Assembly (NCBI GenBank): GCA_028554795.2
Contig: CM068830.1
Span: 106,987,145 to 107,051,144, forward strand
Source: Sinohyriopsis cumingii
Lineage: Eukaryota; Mollusca; Bivalvia; Unionida; Unionidae
Length of the DNA stretch: 64,000 nucleotides
Direction of reading: 5' to 3'
Shown piece by piece: positions 1 through 13,306 of the stretch. Within the stretch, counting starts at the first letter, position 1. Each line of letters starts with the position of its first letter. Below the pieces are notes generated by a model. The model made no database searches. It saw nothing but the letters and a program-made list of their open reading frames with translations, and was not told the origin of the DNA. The position numbers were made by a program, and so were the translations under genes.

Positions 1-2004
1 CCTTAAATCATCTTGAAAGTTAACAATTTTGTTTATAAGTGCTGGTAAGTGCTTGAATTGGATCAGACTCGCATTTGAACTATACATATTACACATTAGC
101 ACAATAGGCAAAAGGTCTTCAGTTTCCTCTGCATACAGCCAACTGTTTTAATGTGCCAACAAAATTATAAAGATAAATGCTACAAAACAGTCTGTCATTT
201 GTACTATGGATAATGCTTTTCTTTTAGATGGTAAAAGGGTTTTCCCCTTAGATGTTCAATATAGATGGCAAAAGGATTTTCCCCTTAGATGTTATTTATA
301 GATGGTCAAAAGGTTTTAGTCTGTGCCATTTTGGTGAACATATAAAACTTGAAGTTCAGTTGATAGTTTACATTTTCTTCATGAAATGTGATGCAATCAT
401 GGAGCAACCAGATGAGTGTTCTTTGTCTGATAAAAACTATGCATTGCTAAAAAATATCCCTTTACTGTATAAAAGCCCACCAAGTCATAATAATAATAAT
501 AATAATATGTACATCTGATAGTTACATAGATTGAGTACATATGGTTAATTGAAAAATTACAAGAACAAGGTAGTACTTTTTCATCTCATGACTGTGACTC
601 ATTTCTGCCTAAACATTTGCCATTTTTCATCTGAAAAACAGAATGAGAAGGTAATTGGGTTGAAGATGGCGGCAACCCCCTCCCCGCAGTCCACAGAATA
701 TAGAATAGGTCAACTGCACCCTCCTGCATGAAGTAAAAGGCAGCTAATGGAGGCAACCTTTGTGCCTCTGGATGCATCATGTAATGACATTCCAGCAGAG
801 AAAATGCTTAACTTTTACAAGATTACAGTTGATTTTAAAAAAATTGTGACTTTAAATTGTATCCTGAAAATGGTTGCCAAAGTTTTTCAGAAGCTTTGAA
901 TTTTGCCACCAGAACTGTATGAAACTTGGGCAGTATTTTGTTTTCTTCCAAATTTGATAATTAACCTTTGAGTTCTTTTTTTTCTCAAGTATTTTCAAAT
1001 GAGCATCTAAAAACCTAATGAAAGATTAAATCTCCACAGCTGGTCAGAGAGTGTAATTACCTTTATTTGCAGTTATTTCTTACGCAGCAGCAGTAAATAT
1101 ATCTGTTTTTTTTTTTTACTTCATTGAATTTTCCTTTTAAAATAGATTTGGATTTAAAAAAATTTCCACCCCCACCCCAATGCTAGTCTGAAATAGACTT
1201 GCTCTAAATCATAAAAAAATATGCATGCTTTAGAACATAATGCACATATACAAGCATTTTACATGTATGCACACTCATCCCATATGTAGATCTGTATGCA
1301 TGAGTATAGGGGCCATCCATTTAGTATGTTTGCAAAGATCTGGCAAAGTTTGACCCCTACTTACCCTCCCCCCCCCCCAACCAGACACATGCATACTTTT
1401 ATACAAATACCCCCCCCCCCCCACTTTGCCCCCCCCCCCACCCCCATTCTATAGCATGTCCTATATTTAATCCATGCAGAAACGATCAAGGATTAATAAT
1501 ATTAACGTGTTTAATAAAACAGCCCACCGGTGTTTAATGTCTGGCTGCATCAAAGAAATAAGCTGCGTAACTTTAAAAAGTTTGTCTAGTGTCTGCTAAA
1601 ATTCAAACGCCTGCTGAACACAGTCGAACAGGTTACGTATTGGACAAATTATTTTCGAGGTTTCGCCCCACCCCCCATGATGTCCTGCAAAATTGGTTAA
1701 TGCAAACACTTTAGAAGCTTCCACTATTGTGAGCAATACATATTTCTTATATTTGTTTCTAAAATCCGTCAAGTTTCATGACTGAGCTAAATTTATTTTG
1801 TTGAGTGAATTGTTGGTCCAGGTACCACAGGATATATGACGCACTAAACAAAATGTCCCATATCCTGAAAAGGGCTAGTCTTTTAGCACAAATCTAAAAA
1901 TCGGACTCAAATACTAAATTTGACATTTCAGTAACCTTATTAAATATGCAGTTTTCAGGTGTGAAGCATATAATTATTGTATATACTTGGATACATGTTC
2001 AGTT
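1..2004. other. Non-coding sequence, no gene recognised
   Basis: The stretch is AT-rich with scattered homopolymers, including C tracts near 1,369-1,378, 1,411-1,421 and 1,429-1,439. Short open frames (for example 252-518 and 549-731) are frequent by chance and show no recognisable domain. It could be intronic or intergenic; nothing decides between them. Confidence 0.6.
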
Positions 2005-2105
2005 GGGGCCCCGAGTGGCCGAAAGCGCTCTCCTTTACGGATCACTGCCATCTCACCTCTGTCTGTTTAGGTTCGAGTCTCGGATTTGGCCAGTGTGGGT
2101 ATACA
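2005..2105 (+). mobile_element. SINE-B head (tRNA-like part only)
   Basis: The sequence begins GGGGCCCCGAGTGGCCGAAA and continues with the same 100-bp tRNA-like head as the full copy at 3,792-4,028, including a B-box-like GGTTCGAGTCTC. The 3' body is missing. The copy runs directly into a dispersed repeat containing ACTGGCAGATCTGG. It is a 3'-truncated or rearranged SINE-B. Confidence 0.75.
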
Positions 2106-2849
2106 CATAATGTACTGGCAGATCTGGCTCCATGCAGTTAGAAGTAATCAGCACAGTTTTATCAAAGCATACCTTGTGGGGATTAGATTGGTTTGGCACT
2201 TTAAGGAGTGTCAACACAAATAAGTTAAAGTGAGGAAGCAGTTGGAGTAAAAAGCCTCATCAAAAGGGCACTCCACAGTAGCTGACCCAAGTTGATCCAG
2301 TGGTATGATTTGAACCTGCACCGTTTTTTGTCACAAGATGAGCACACCAACCACAGCCACCCTGGCTCCTTACCTTGAGGGGAGAAAGCCACTGCATATA
2401 CACCCATTGTCATAGTACTCTACCACCATGCATGCCTGGTGTATTGTTAGTAACTTTGAGGTTTATGTCAGTCTTATTATATGTGTATTATTGGGAAAGA
2501 GAACGAACCTCTTCACTGGAGAGCTCCTAACAATGACAAAGAATCGATTCCTCTAACTTGTAGATACATGTAATAATGACTGTGGATGGTAACATCAGTG
2601 TATACTTATGATGATGAACTTTGACCTCAGGAAATTTAGTTGTATTATAATTATCTAAGTGTGCTGTGTCTGTTTTACATTAAATATGGTAGCTTAAATA
2701 CTAAAGACATCAAACCTGTTTACAAAAGTCCCTCTTAATGGTAGAAGTGTTAAAGCTTTCTACTTCACCCGAGTACGAAAATGTTTGTTTGCTTTACTCG
2801 TGCAAACACACTGCATATACTAATATGTAAGTTAGATAGCATCAGCACT
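2106..2849. other. Non-coding sequence with one dispersed-repeat unit
   Basis: A unit of the AGATCTG repeat family lies at about 2,110-2,180. The rest shows no recognisable gene, RNA or transposon. Confidence 0.5.
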
Positions 2850-3395
2850 GATCTGCTGTTGCATAATGTGCTGTGGATCAGGGTGAGTCTTTGTTCTACT
2901 GACTAGTCATAGCAACACGATAGACCCAGATTTGTCATTGCATTTTGTGCTGGTAGATCGAGGTCAATGTTCTGATGACTAGCCTGAGCAAACAACATGG
3001 AACATAGATTCTGATCTAGTGTTACATAGTATGCTGGTAGATTGGGGTCAGTGTTGTTTGTTCTAATGACTAGTCCTAGTGAACAACATGCACAGATTTA
3101 TCATTATGTAAGGTGCTGGTAGATTGGGGTCATTGGGGTATGTTCTAATGGCTAGTCCAAGCAAACAACATAGATCCTGATCTAATGTTGCATCAGTGAT
3201 ATTTGTTATAATGGCTAGTCCTAGAAAACGACAGATTTACCATTATATAAGGTTTTGATAGATTGGGGTCAGCGTTTGTTCTAATGACTAGTCCTAGCAA
3301 ACAACATACACAGATTTACCTTTACATAAGGTGCTGGTAGATTTGGGTCAGTGTTGTTTGTTCTAATGACTAGTCCAAGCAAACAGTGTTGACAC
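2850..3395. repeat. Degenerate tandem array of about 80-bp units
   Basis: About six units share the order: CAGATTTA, a stretch with TAAGGTGCTGGTAGAT, GGGGTCAGTG, then TTGTTCTAATGACTAGTCC and AAACAACA. The array is the reverse-complement relative of the arrays at 24,060-24,905 and of the single copies near 16,090-16,250 and 20,480-20,680. Unit length varies through indels. Confidence 0.75.
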
Positions 3396-3791
3396 ACATT
3401 TTCAGGCACATGTTGACAAGTCAGGGTATGTGCATTTTTCTGTTGGGTTTGACTTGAACAGAAGTATATATAGTAAATTCGTTGCTTTGATATTTATGGC
3501 TCTTGACAGATTTAAAATGTTACTGCATGTGCAAAGTTTTGTCAACCTAGTTAAACCAGCCAGTTGTATTGCCCCCCCCACCCCAATTTGTATCATAAAC
3601 AAGGAATGGCAACGAAATGCTTCAGAAGATAATTCAGGAAATGTCCTCAGAAAGTGTCATTTCGTTATAAATGTTTCATCATAGATACATGTATCTTAGT
3701 CGGAATCTGAATAAATATTAATTTACCAGTCAAGGAAAAAACTTAATGCATACCATTACTTAAGTATGAACAAATTTTTACCAAGTTTATT

Positions 3792-4028
3792 GGGGCCCCA
3801 AGTGGTCTAAAGTGCTCACCATCATGGATCATTGCCATCTCACCTCTGTCTGTGTGGGTTCGAATCTCTGGTTTGGCCAATGTGGGAATGTGAAAAAGTT
3901 TGCCAGTAACTTCTCTTGGGTTGGTAGTTCTTTCCAGGGTTTTCCCAGGTTCTTCCTCCACCATTTATACTGGCCGCCATGTATAGCCTATCTTATGCTG
4001 AAAAATGGCGTTAAAACCTACAGCAACA
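3792..4028 (+). mobile_element. SINE-B, full-length copy with target-site duplication
   Basis: This tRNA-derived SINE has a head with a Leu/Ser-type look (AGTGGTCTAAAGTGCTC, then GGTTCGAATCTC). The body carries the conserved strings CCAGGGTTTTCCCAGGTTC, CCTCCACC and GCTGAAAAATGGCGTTAAAA, and the end is CAACAAC-rich. It is flanked by a perfect 12-bp duplication, ACCAAGTTTATT, at 3,780-3,791 and 4,029-4,040, which fixes the boundaries at 237 bp. The perfect duplication suggests fairly recent insertion. Other copies lie at 2,005, 21,505, 27,043, 29,000 and 34,609. Confidence 0.9.
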
Positions 4029-4429
4029 ACCAAGTTTATTCTTAGCTTAAATCTCAATTGTACAGTTGTTGAATGTTTAATGCTGTGGTTTGACATTTTC
4101 AGAATTTTCAACATTGTTTTTGTGACCTTTCTATACCAAGATTTCTGCTTATTTAAAAACAAACAATAACTTGTGTAGAACTTGAGACTTTTAGAATGAC
4201 AGCTATATTGGATTGTTTTTTGATGTGGAGATTCAGTCTGTACAGTATTTTGTGTCCTATCATTTACATGCTTATGACATAATGTTTACAATGAAAATTA
4301 AAACACTAAGCAAGATATAGGAGAATTATTGTTGATTGTGACTAATTTGTAAAATATGTTTGTAAGTATTAAGTTGCCATCATTTACATATGTTCAATAA
4401 ATAAATTTTCTTAAAGAATTTAACTATGA

Positions 4430-5480
4430 GTTCATCCTTCATTTCAGGTTCAACTTTCTTCTTGCCAATCAAAGTTCACATTACTAAATATTTCCTTCCA
4501 AGTATTTATTTCAAAAGCAGAAAATTAAAGGGTTTTGGGGGTGGTGATGGAATTAACTGTACTGGTTAAAGATCTTGTGTGATAGCCTTTTATCCATGGT
4601 CTGTTGGTCAAGTTTTTGCCACTACTAAACAACCAGGAGGATTGCAACCAAAATTTACAGACATTTTCAGTTTTAGGTCTGGTTGATTCTAAATTAAAAC
4701 AGTACACCTTGGATATCCAATATGGCCACAACAGCAGCCTTTGTTAAAATTGGGGGTTTCACTGAAAGACTTTTTATGTCTATTGGTCCTTAAAGACAGC
4801 GTTTACCTTAGATATGGAAGATTATACTGATAATGGATTTTCACTAAATGTCATGTGATGTCTTGTTGGTTTTAACTTAAAGTGGTGCTGAATCAGCATC
4901 CAGTGTGGTGTTGATTTTTAAAACCTTGTCACTACTTCTCCTGAAGATAGGGGTTTCATAAAAGACTTTTTATGATATATACATGGTACTTGATGAAAAT
5001 GGTGCAGATCCAAGATGGTCACCATGGTGGCAATTTTGAAAATCTTGTTATTGATACTCCTGAACATGTTGTCAAATTGGCATGAAGTAGTCATAAAAAG
5101 GCTTCTTGTAAAGTTAGTTTGGCCCTAAATGAAAATGGAGCTGGTCTGACCATGGCAGCCATCTTTAAATTACACCTTCTAAATAGATGGTCACAAAAGC
5201 ATTAGAGTTTTCACCGAAATACTTGTGATGATCTCTTGTTGACCCCTAGTCATGTCATTGCTACACCTGAATGGAAGGTGATATTGACATGGGTGTTTCA
5301 CCTTTTTATGTTTACTTGGTCCTAAATAAAAATATTTTGATCTTATTTCCAATGTGGCCACCAAATGGTTTCAACACTGCAATTACAATAGAAACTGTCT
5401 TGGATTCATTTTTGGCCAGCCAGGTATCAGGCCCTTCAATGGAGTTATGTTTTCTTGACAAGGTCTGTATGAGTACAGCA
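4430..5480 (-). repeat. Degenerate repeat family C, inverted relative to 18,880-20,340
   Basis: Units of roughly 140-170 bp contain CCAAGATGGTCACCATGGTGG, AAAATCTTGTTATTGATACTCCTGAA, a TCATAAAAAGGCTTCTTGTA-type segment and CCTAAATGAAAATGG. These match, in reverse complement, the units at 18,880-20,340 (AAGATGGCNGCCATNNTGG, CATTTAGGACCAACTA, AAGTCTTTTAGTGAAAACCCCATG). Divergence is high, so the family is old. Confidence 0.75.
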
Positions 5481-5499
5481 TATCTATAGGGTGGTATAC

Positions 5500-6969
5500 A
5501 ACTTGTACAACTTGATAATAAACCACTAAAAATGAATGATCAATCCATCAATATATATTTTTGTTACCCTTTAGTCACTCAGGAATTACTTTTGCGCAAC
5601 TATTCTTTTTCACTCATTAATGATATTAAGTATTTATATATTTATTTGTCTGCTTACTGAAAATCACTTTAAATTTTTGGAGTACAATCTTCATGGCTAA
5701 GCTAGACCATGAATTTAAAGTCGCAATGAAATATGAACCAAGCTGATATTCAAGGTTCCACCACCACAAGAACTGCTCATGTCTTAACAACATCAGTGTA
5801 TGTAGTGCTGAGAATGCAACAGCTATGAATGATGGGAAATACTGTAATGGTAAGAACAAAACCAATGAGATAAAACCATGGCAGCTTTCACAGAATGGAA
5901 GTTTAATAATTTCTTCCCTACTATGTTCCTTACTGTGAGACATATTCATCTTTATTAGACAATCAGAAAGTGCTTCATATACGATGATTCTGCACATATT
6001 TTTGATTTTAATAGGAAAACTAGTACGAATAGTTGCAACGGTTAGAAAGGAAAGAACTTAGAACATTTACCATCTGAGTACACGTTTAAATTTAGATAGG
6101 CATGTACACATAATTCTGTACGATTCATGTTCATTTAGACATCGGTGTTACACATGTAACACTAGCTACCTATCTGAATGCATATACGGTGTTAATTGGA
6201 ATACTTGGTCTTGTTATCTGACTGGCCTGGATTAGTAGAAAGTGAGATCAGTGGAAATGGCATCAGTGTTAAGATTCTGCATTGATATTTCTGCAACTTG
6301 TATACAGGAATAGTACATGCTATTGCTGTTCAAACAAGAGACAGCATTTGACAGAAGTTAGATTGTTCTGTAAGTTCTGTATTCAAGGCCTTCCGAGTCA
6401 AATTCATGGTGGCATACAATAATACAATGTAATCGGTGAACATAAGAAAACCAATGCAAAAAGAAAATCATTGACCATAAGAACATCAGAGCTACAGTAA
6501 CTTGTTTGGCAGCGCACTGGACTGTAATCCAAGAGCCACAGGTACAATATCCACCCAGCCCAGCCTGATTTGGCTGCCTCAGCGCTTATTGTCTTGGAAT
6601 AATGTAGCCAAAGATGTGTTAAAAGTATCATTACATTACAACAAACAAAATAAAAGTGTCCAATGAATCTGGTTTGTAAGCAAGGGAATTGCATATGATA
6701 CCTCCCTAATCATCAAACTCCTTTACCAGATTCAGACTAAAAATATGGCTGGAAAAGTGTGAAAAACTTGAAACTCCCTACAGTGCTTTATTTATGAATT
6801 ATTTATTTAATATATATTTTGGGATAAGCTCCTAGGTGTCTGTTCCATAAGTTTCACACAAGTGTATGAACCAATCCCAGGACTCCAAAGACGCAAACAA
6901 AGGGGTTTAACCTCTGAGCTGTCCTGTACCAGAACTAAATATAGAGGGTTTTATCCATTATTCAGAACT
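5500..6969. other. Non-coding sequence, no gene recognised
   Basis: Open frames on both strands, including a 123-codon minus frame at 5,626-5,997, show no recognisable domain, no repeat relation and no splice context that I can support. Confidence 0.5.
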
Positions 6970-7115
6970 GAGGGCTGTTCCAGTGAAACATATACCACCC
7001 ACCCCGGGACTGCACTTCAAAAAAACTTCTGTAGGAGGTTGTGTTTTGAACTATTTTGATTCTGACAGTGGAAGGTTGGTTAGGAAAATCACTTCTGTTG
7101 TGGGTTGTGCTAAGA
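6970..7115 (+). mobile_element. Partial DNA-transposon/MITE copy (left terminus plus interior)
   Basis: The segment starts with AGGGCTGTTCCAGTGAAACA followed by TATACCACCC. The interior contains ACTTCTGTAGGAGG, TCTGACAGTGG and CACTTCTGTTGTGGGTTG. The same interior appears at 10,905-11,000 in the same orientation, and there it is followed by the reverse complement of the terminus at about 11,020-11,052. Together the two copies imply an element with terminal inverted repeats of about 30 bp and no coding capacity. Confidence 0.6.
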
Positions 7116-10100
7116 AAATGAGAAATCGCTGGTGGGGTTGTCAGAAAGAAGAAAAAAACCCCACAAATATATATTTAAAATTGCATCTACCCCACTCCAA
7201 GCGGTCTAACGTGAATAAAACATTGGGTCAGAAAATGATGCCAGTACATGCGAGTGCACGTAATTTGTACGAATTTGCGTACTTTTAAAGCAGTGATACG
7301 CGTTCGGAAAATTACGTCAACGCCGCGGATATAAAAAATGTGCGTTGCACAGTATGCAATTTTTATTATACTTTTAACTTTAACTTTAAAAGTGCATTTC
7401 GCGACATAATTCGCACTGCCGCAGCTGTCTCACAGCATTTGATGCAACATCCAGATATCTGGATACTTCAGTTTGACATGAATGGCTGTTAAACTAAATT
7501 TGATTTGTTCATTGGCCCTGGAAAAAGCATTTTATGGAGTTTTAGCCTTACTTTCATCGTGGAAGTTTTACAAATGCGTGTTTCCAATAAGGGCCACACA
7601 GGAAACCAAAATTATATCATTATTTCTGTATATTCCTATTAGTATTTTCCCAGTGGTAGTAATTTTCTGATCTGATGTTCATTTCTTGTGCAATTTTTTA
7701 CACATCAAGAATTTTCACTGTATCATTAAAAAACAATGTAATGTGCACCAAATTGAGTTGTTTGAGAAGAAATTAATTTTTTTTAACCCAAAAATCACTG
7801 AAGCTACGAGTTCTTGCCTTAAAGTCTCACATTAAATAACATTTGAAGTAGCCACGATAGTTTAGGATGCAACTGTACCAATTTCACCTTTGGTATATCC
7901 AAATCTTGAATGTGATGGAGGAACATAGCTCCAAAATAAACACATCAATTTTAGAACCTGTTCATTGACTATGAATCAAGTATCAGAGTCCAACTGAATT
8001 GCTAGAAATTTTTGAATTCTTTTGACAACATCATAATTAGCTGTCAAATATGGAGTAAGCCTATAGTCTATGCCATCCCAACCAAGACCCCACCACAACC
8101 ACGTGACCATGCCCAATGACATCACAGTAATAATCGCTATACAACTAGAGATGACATCTCCTCGAGAATTTTGATTTCAGTAGAGCTGTAACAGAGTGGA
8201 ACAGTAAGAAAGAGTGACAGATATTTAAGTGTCAGGGAGATATTTAACAATGGCTATTCCCACCACCACCACTTCCTCATTGGAGATCACACACACACAA
8301 AACTTGGAGTACATCCTGAAATCCTGGCAGCATGCCTGCAGAGGAGATAATCTGACTATTCAATTTTATTGGTCTCTGGTTATCCCATGGTATTTCTGTT
8401 ACTTGAACATTATCTTACAGTGTGTCCATTCAGCATGGTTGAAAAAGGCTTACAACCATTGAGAGTTGTTCAAGGACTCACATTTATGATTACTACAGAT
8501 GTGAAAGAACGAGAACCATACTATAAATCAGTGAAGATAAAATAGAGTATATATGGGTTTGACTGTCCCTGATTGGTTGATAATGAAAGTAAGTTTTAGT
8601 AAAAACAATCTTTTGAGAGCTTGTCCTACTTGTAACTGAAGAAAGTGAGGGACATTGTTTTATTAACATAATTTCCATCCCTTTACAGACCCGAGTTTGG
8701 ACGACTCATTACTGAAATCAGCAGCTGACTCTTTGGTGCAGTATTGAAAGCACACATTTAAAATTTGTATAGATCCAGAAAATGGTGCGACTGTTATGTG
8801 TCTATACTGATATAAATTTGATCGTGAGCACTCAAAATTTTTAGTTACTGAATTTTAATATTGTGGTGTTTGCACAAATTTACAGTGGGAACTGAATTAG
8901 TGCAGAGTCCTGAACTCTTGAGTTTTGTGCAGAAATATGGAATCCAAGCAGAATAAATCCAGAAATGTAGAAGTTTTCAATCTTGGATTTAGTCTCCCCA
9001 TTGTGTTTCACACTGATTTGCATATTCACAGAACATTTGTATAGTAGTAGGAAAAGTTAGTGAGAAATTTAGATACATATCATAAACAAGACAAACAGTA
9101 CGTGGGGGGAGAAAATCATAAGAACAGGCTGGAATGGAGAAGTATAATAAAAACAATGAGTAGAAGTGTGCCTCTTTTTTATGTGTGCAACATTATTTTC
9201 TTAGCTTCAGTAAGAAATTTCATCAAAAGGAAGACAATAAAGGGTGTACAGTTAACTAAACCAATATGAATTTAGCTACTTAAAAGCTGTATCAAATTGC
9301 TTTTAACCTTCTGGTCTGTTTCTGTCCATTCTGGTGATATGTCCACTGAATCAATATGGTTTGAAAAAATATTTGGCAAATTTAAAAAATTTAAAATCTT
9401 TTGGCAGATTATGATAATACCCTACTTCTGCCTGAGAGATGTGAATAATTTTATTTCTTGGTTTGTTGGTTGATTCAGTGTGGTTTGAGTTTGGATTTTT
9501 TGGTGATTTTTTTTACAATATATTAGGTGGAGGAAGAACCCCGAAAGACCACCAACTTAAATTAGTTGATCTGTGACACAAACTCACTCTGTGAGATGTT
9601 TAAGTGATGTAAAAGCAAGCACCTTAGTACACTTGGGAACATGGAGCCTCTGTTGATTTGACGTTTATCTCCAACAGCTGAAGTCATTTAGACATGAGAT
9701 CTCAGGGTTTCAGTAGATCATTATGGCCTTTACACCATTTTCAGATGAAGAGAATCTATATATGGCAGCCAGTTTTACTGCTGAAGAAAATCCAAGTCCT
9801 TTTGAGACACCAAACACCACTTATGTAGAACCACTGACCTTCCACAAGTAACTGGCAACATTCTCATTTACATATTGGAGGCACGTAATGACATGACAAG
9901 CATCTTGTACCACTGCCATGGAAGCCCCTCAGATCTGTATCACAAGACAAGCATCTTATACCACTCTGCCATGAAAGCCCCTCAGGCCATAGGTATTAAG
10001 TCTCATATGAAAGACTAGAAGTGGGAGACAGAACCTGTGACAACTGGATTGAAAGTGCAGAATGTTACTGCTAGGCCATCAGTGATGATTATGATGCTGT

Positions 10101-10904
10101 TGACAATACAGTTAACTGCAATGACATTGATTTTATGAGTACTCTGGGAAAAATGATTCCTTAACTTTCATCCATTTTTTAAAATCTATGATATAAAAAT
10201 GTTTGACTTGCTATATTTTTTTATAACTTTATATTAGTCTTGCAACAAGGCGTAAAAATAAGACATCGGTAACTGAAAAAGTTGTTCTTACAAGAAATGA
10301 TATAGTGTAAAAGTAGACAAATGATGCAACATCACTTCCACAGGCATGTTTTTTTTCCTGACAAATCATATAAGTTTACCAAAACATTTATTGGAAAAAA
10401 TAATAACAATGAATCATAGAATTTGACCACACATTTAAAGCAATACAAGATTTAACTTTTATTCTAATCAAAAGCAGCATGCATGAGAACAAAGAAAAAT
10501 AGCAAGACATATTGATCACTTTAGGAAACACAGAGTTTAGTAAGAATATAAATTCATAATTTCTGTATTAGAATAGAAATATCTATTATAAAATCTGTAT
10601 TCATGGATGTTAAATTAGTAGGTATTAAGGGACTGATCAATGACATCTACAAATAATAAACCACCATAAAAATCTGTGATTTCACAGTATCAGAGACATA
10701 CTTGGCTGACAGACAAACAAACAAAAGGACAAAAGACTGATTATAATGAATGAATACAAATAAAAATATGCAGTAGATTATATGATGTATATGAATTCAG
10801 TAGATTACCTCCAGCCAGCTGTCATTTAAATTGCTTCTGTCCCCAACCCAATATTAAAATCGCTTCTACCGCCCACTAACCCATAGCCAGAAATTATGTT
10901 AAAA
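7116..10904. other. Non-coding sequence with small SINE-B relic
   Basis: A short stretch at about 9,518-9,560 (GGTGGAGGAAGAACCCCG) matches the SINE-B body in reverse orientation but is not flanked by a recognisable head. No gene is supported. The open frames at 7,482, 8,229 and 9,060 have no recognisable features. Confidence 0.5.
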
Positions 10905-11052
10905 AATATACTTCTGTAGGGGGGAGTGTTTTTCGATTAAAACGCATCTGACAGTGGATCATAATTTTTTTTAATTGCTTCTGTTGTGGGTTGGTTGAAT
11001 TTGAAAGTGCCTTCCCCCTGGGGGGTATATGTTTTACTGGAAAAGCCCTGAA
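10905..11052 (-). mobile_element. Partial DNA-transposon/MITE copy (interior plus right terminus)
   Basis: The copy contains CTTCTGTAGGGGGGAGTG, CATCTGACAGTGGAT and GCTTCTGTTGTGGGTTGG. It then ends in the reverse complement of the AGGGCT-TTCCAGT-AAACATATACC terminus seen at 6,970. It is the complementary half of the element at 6,970-7,115. Confidence 0.6.
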
Positions 11053-11615
11053 GTGAATTTATTAAACTATTTTTCAATCTAGCACACAACCAGTTTGCCC
11101 GTTACATCTTCATAATTTCAGGAGTGTACTGACCCATCTCCAGCACTCCTAACCAGGAGACGAGATGCATACCATTTGATAACACAGAATGTAACATCTG
11201 TGTTAATATGTCATATTATGTATATATACAGCACACTTACTTAATGGTGAAATGATGCACTCCTGTCACATATCGATACAATTATTGATAAACATATCAA
11301 ATTTCATGGTCTTTTCATCTTTAAAAGGTATGTCATTGCTGGGATGGTGTCATTTTTATGTTTGGCAAGATGTCAAAGACTACCTGTTAGGTGTCTATGA
11401 TTTTTATTCAACTGTTTAGGCCATTTCATGCTGGTCCATTTGGTCAGGTGCTAGACTCATCTGACGTGGATACTGTAAATGTTCTGCACTGCATTAATGT
11501 TTTTAAAACATCTTGGCACCATATTTATGTCTTCACTTAAATCTGGAATTCAGTACTCTGCTATCTTCAAAACAACTTCCTTTTGTAAAGGAAATTGTAT
11601 CTTGAACAAGTATGA

Positions 11616-11895
11616 GTGTGGGTAAGCAGATGACTAAGAATCAGTGTGGGTAAGTGGATGACTAAGAATCAGTGTGGGTAAGCGGATGACTAAGAATCAG
11701 TGTGGGTAAGCGGATGACTAAGAATCAGTGTGGGTAAGCAGATGACTAAGAATCAGTGTGGGTAAGCGGATGACTAAGAATCAGTGTGGGTAAGCGGATG
11801 ACTAAGAATCAGTGTGGGTAAGCGGATGACTAAGAATCAGTGTGGGTAAGCGGATGACTAAGAATCAGTGTGGGTAAGCGGATGACTAAGAATCA
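11616..11895 (+). repeat. 28-bp minisatellite, 10 copies
   Basis: The unit begins GTGTGGGTAAGCGGATGACT and ends AAGAATCA. Ten head-to-tail copies differ only at the AAGC(A/G/T)GA position. The array is nearly homogeneous, so expansion or homogenisation is recent. It sits inside repeat D copy 1; copy 2 has only a single diverged equivalent (near 26,039). Confidence 0.95.
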
Positions 11896-12244
11896 CCTCC
11901 TTCACATAGTACTTCCTGCGTATGTAAATAAATGCCACAGCCACAAACACTCTTGTTTTCCAGTGAAAAGGAAATTGTTGAATTAGCAAATGGAAATGTA
12001 GCTTTCAGAAAGCGAATCAAATCGTTTGGCACACGGTGATACTCTTCAGCTCTACTGTTCAGTCTCCCAAACTCGAAGATATAAGACTTTATCTGATTGC
12101 TTGATAAAATTAACGATTATGTTACTAACACAGGTCATTAGAACATGATCTCCCATTCGGTTGCTGTCATAGCTACACGTAGGACAGCAGAGATCTGATT
12201 TTAATCAGAATGATGAACACTGTGACTATAACTTGCGCAGTTTG

Positions 12245-12750
12245 AAATCGGGTCCCATGCCAGTTCTTTGCTAATTTATTTTATCCCATCAGCACATTCA
12301 GTCACTGATTACATATATCTCTGTAAAAGGAGAGATTCCCAACTTGTTCCAGATGTACAATTAAAGTATGTTACAGCCACTTATGTACAAAGTTTTCTCT
12401 TTTGCTTTGTCAAGTTTGGATGTCAACATGTCCAGTATGTTATGCAGGAAATATGCCACAGTTGGTTCTGATTGGTGGCTATTGTTTTACTCTGTACTTG
12501 AATAATCGATAACCACCAATCAGAATTAAATGTGACATGTTTCTTTGCTTGACACACCGGAAGCATAAACCTCAAATTCAAAGCAAGTAGACAAGATGCA
12601 ATGCAACAAAGAAAGTTTGTAATGTGGTTATTAAATAATCAGTAAATTACAAAAGTCATACATGGGGAACAAATGTGGAATGTGTTATTTACACTGATAT
12701 GTTATCAGTGGCCAAGCATGCTTTAGATATAAAATAATCAGCAGGAATGG
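12245..12750. repeat. Large foldback palindrome, copy 1
   Basis: Two imperfect inverted arms of about 250 bp meet near 12,497. The central arms are TTCTGATTGGTGG and CCACCAATCAGAA. Outward pairing continues through GAACAAGTTGGGAATC-type and AATCAGTGACTG-type blocks in the left arm (as reverse complement) against GGAACAAATGTGGAATG and ATCAGTGGCCAAGCATG in the right arm. A homologous palindrome lies at 26,190-26,705. Confidence 0.75.
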
Positions 12751-13306
12751 GATGTAGAGATGTATTTCAATCCATGTGAGTAAGCCACCTTGTGTCTGTC
12801 AATTTCTTGAAGACAAGTGTTGTCAAAAACTAGTTTTTCTGAAGAAATGTCACCTGCTATGGCTGTATCAAATGAATTGTCAATTTAACGAATAAAAATA
12901 ACTGATAACAACTGATAACAATCCATGACTGCGAAGATTGAATTAACTTGTACAAGGTGAGTATCATTTTGCATCGATCCTTCACCTCTTATTTTGGCAT
13001 GGAGAAGTATCGATATATCGATTAAATGCCTAACATGCATACACACACTAACCAAATTATCCTGCTCAGGCAAAATTAGGCATCATTTTCCTGTTGGTGT
13101 TTTTGTTTTGGGAATAGTTGTCAATGCTATTTTCCTGCATTTAGGGTTTGGGGACTACAATCTATAACACAATGTCATAAAAAGCAGGAAATGTTGAATA
13201 CTTTTAAAGCACCAGTGTTATTTATACATGTAGCTTTTACATTTAGGTAAATTTTTCAGACACAATTGCATGCAAAGTTGAAACTTCATCTTAAGGGTAT
13301 GACTAA

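Larger units (their letters stand above)
11290..13075 (+). repeat. Long repeat D, copy 1 (duplicate at about 25,640-26,930)
   Basis: Collinear similarity to 25,640-26,930 is visible in several landmarks. These are GGTCTTTTCATCTTT, CTACCTGTTAG-GTGTC, AAAGGAAATTGTATCTTGAACAAG followed by GTGTGGG, the TCACTGATTACA-ATAT block, the palindromic centre TTCTGATTGGTGG, and a right-hand part with ACAGGTGA and CTTCACCTC. The two copies differ by substitutions and by a 28-bp minisatellite that expanded only here. It may be an old intrachromosomal duplication or a non-autonomous transposon. Confidence 0.65.
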
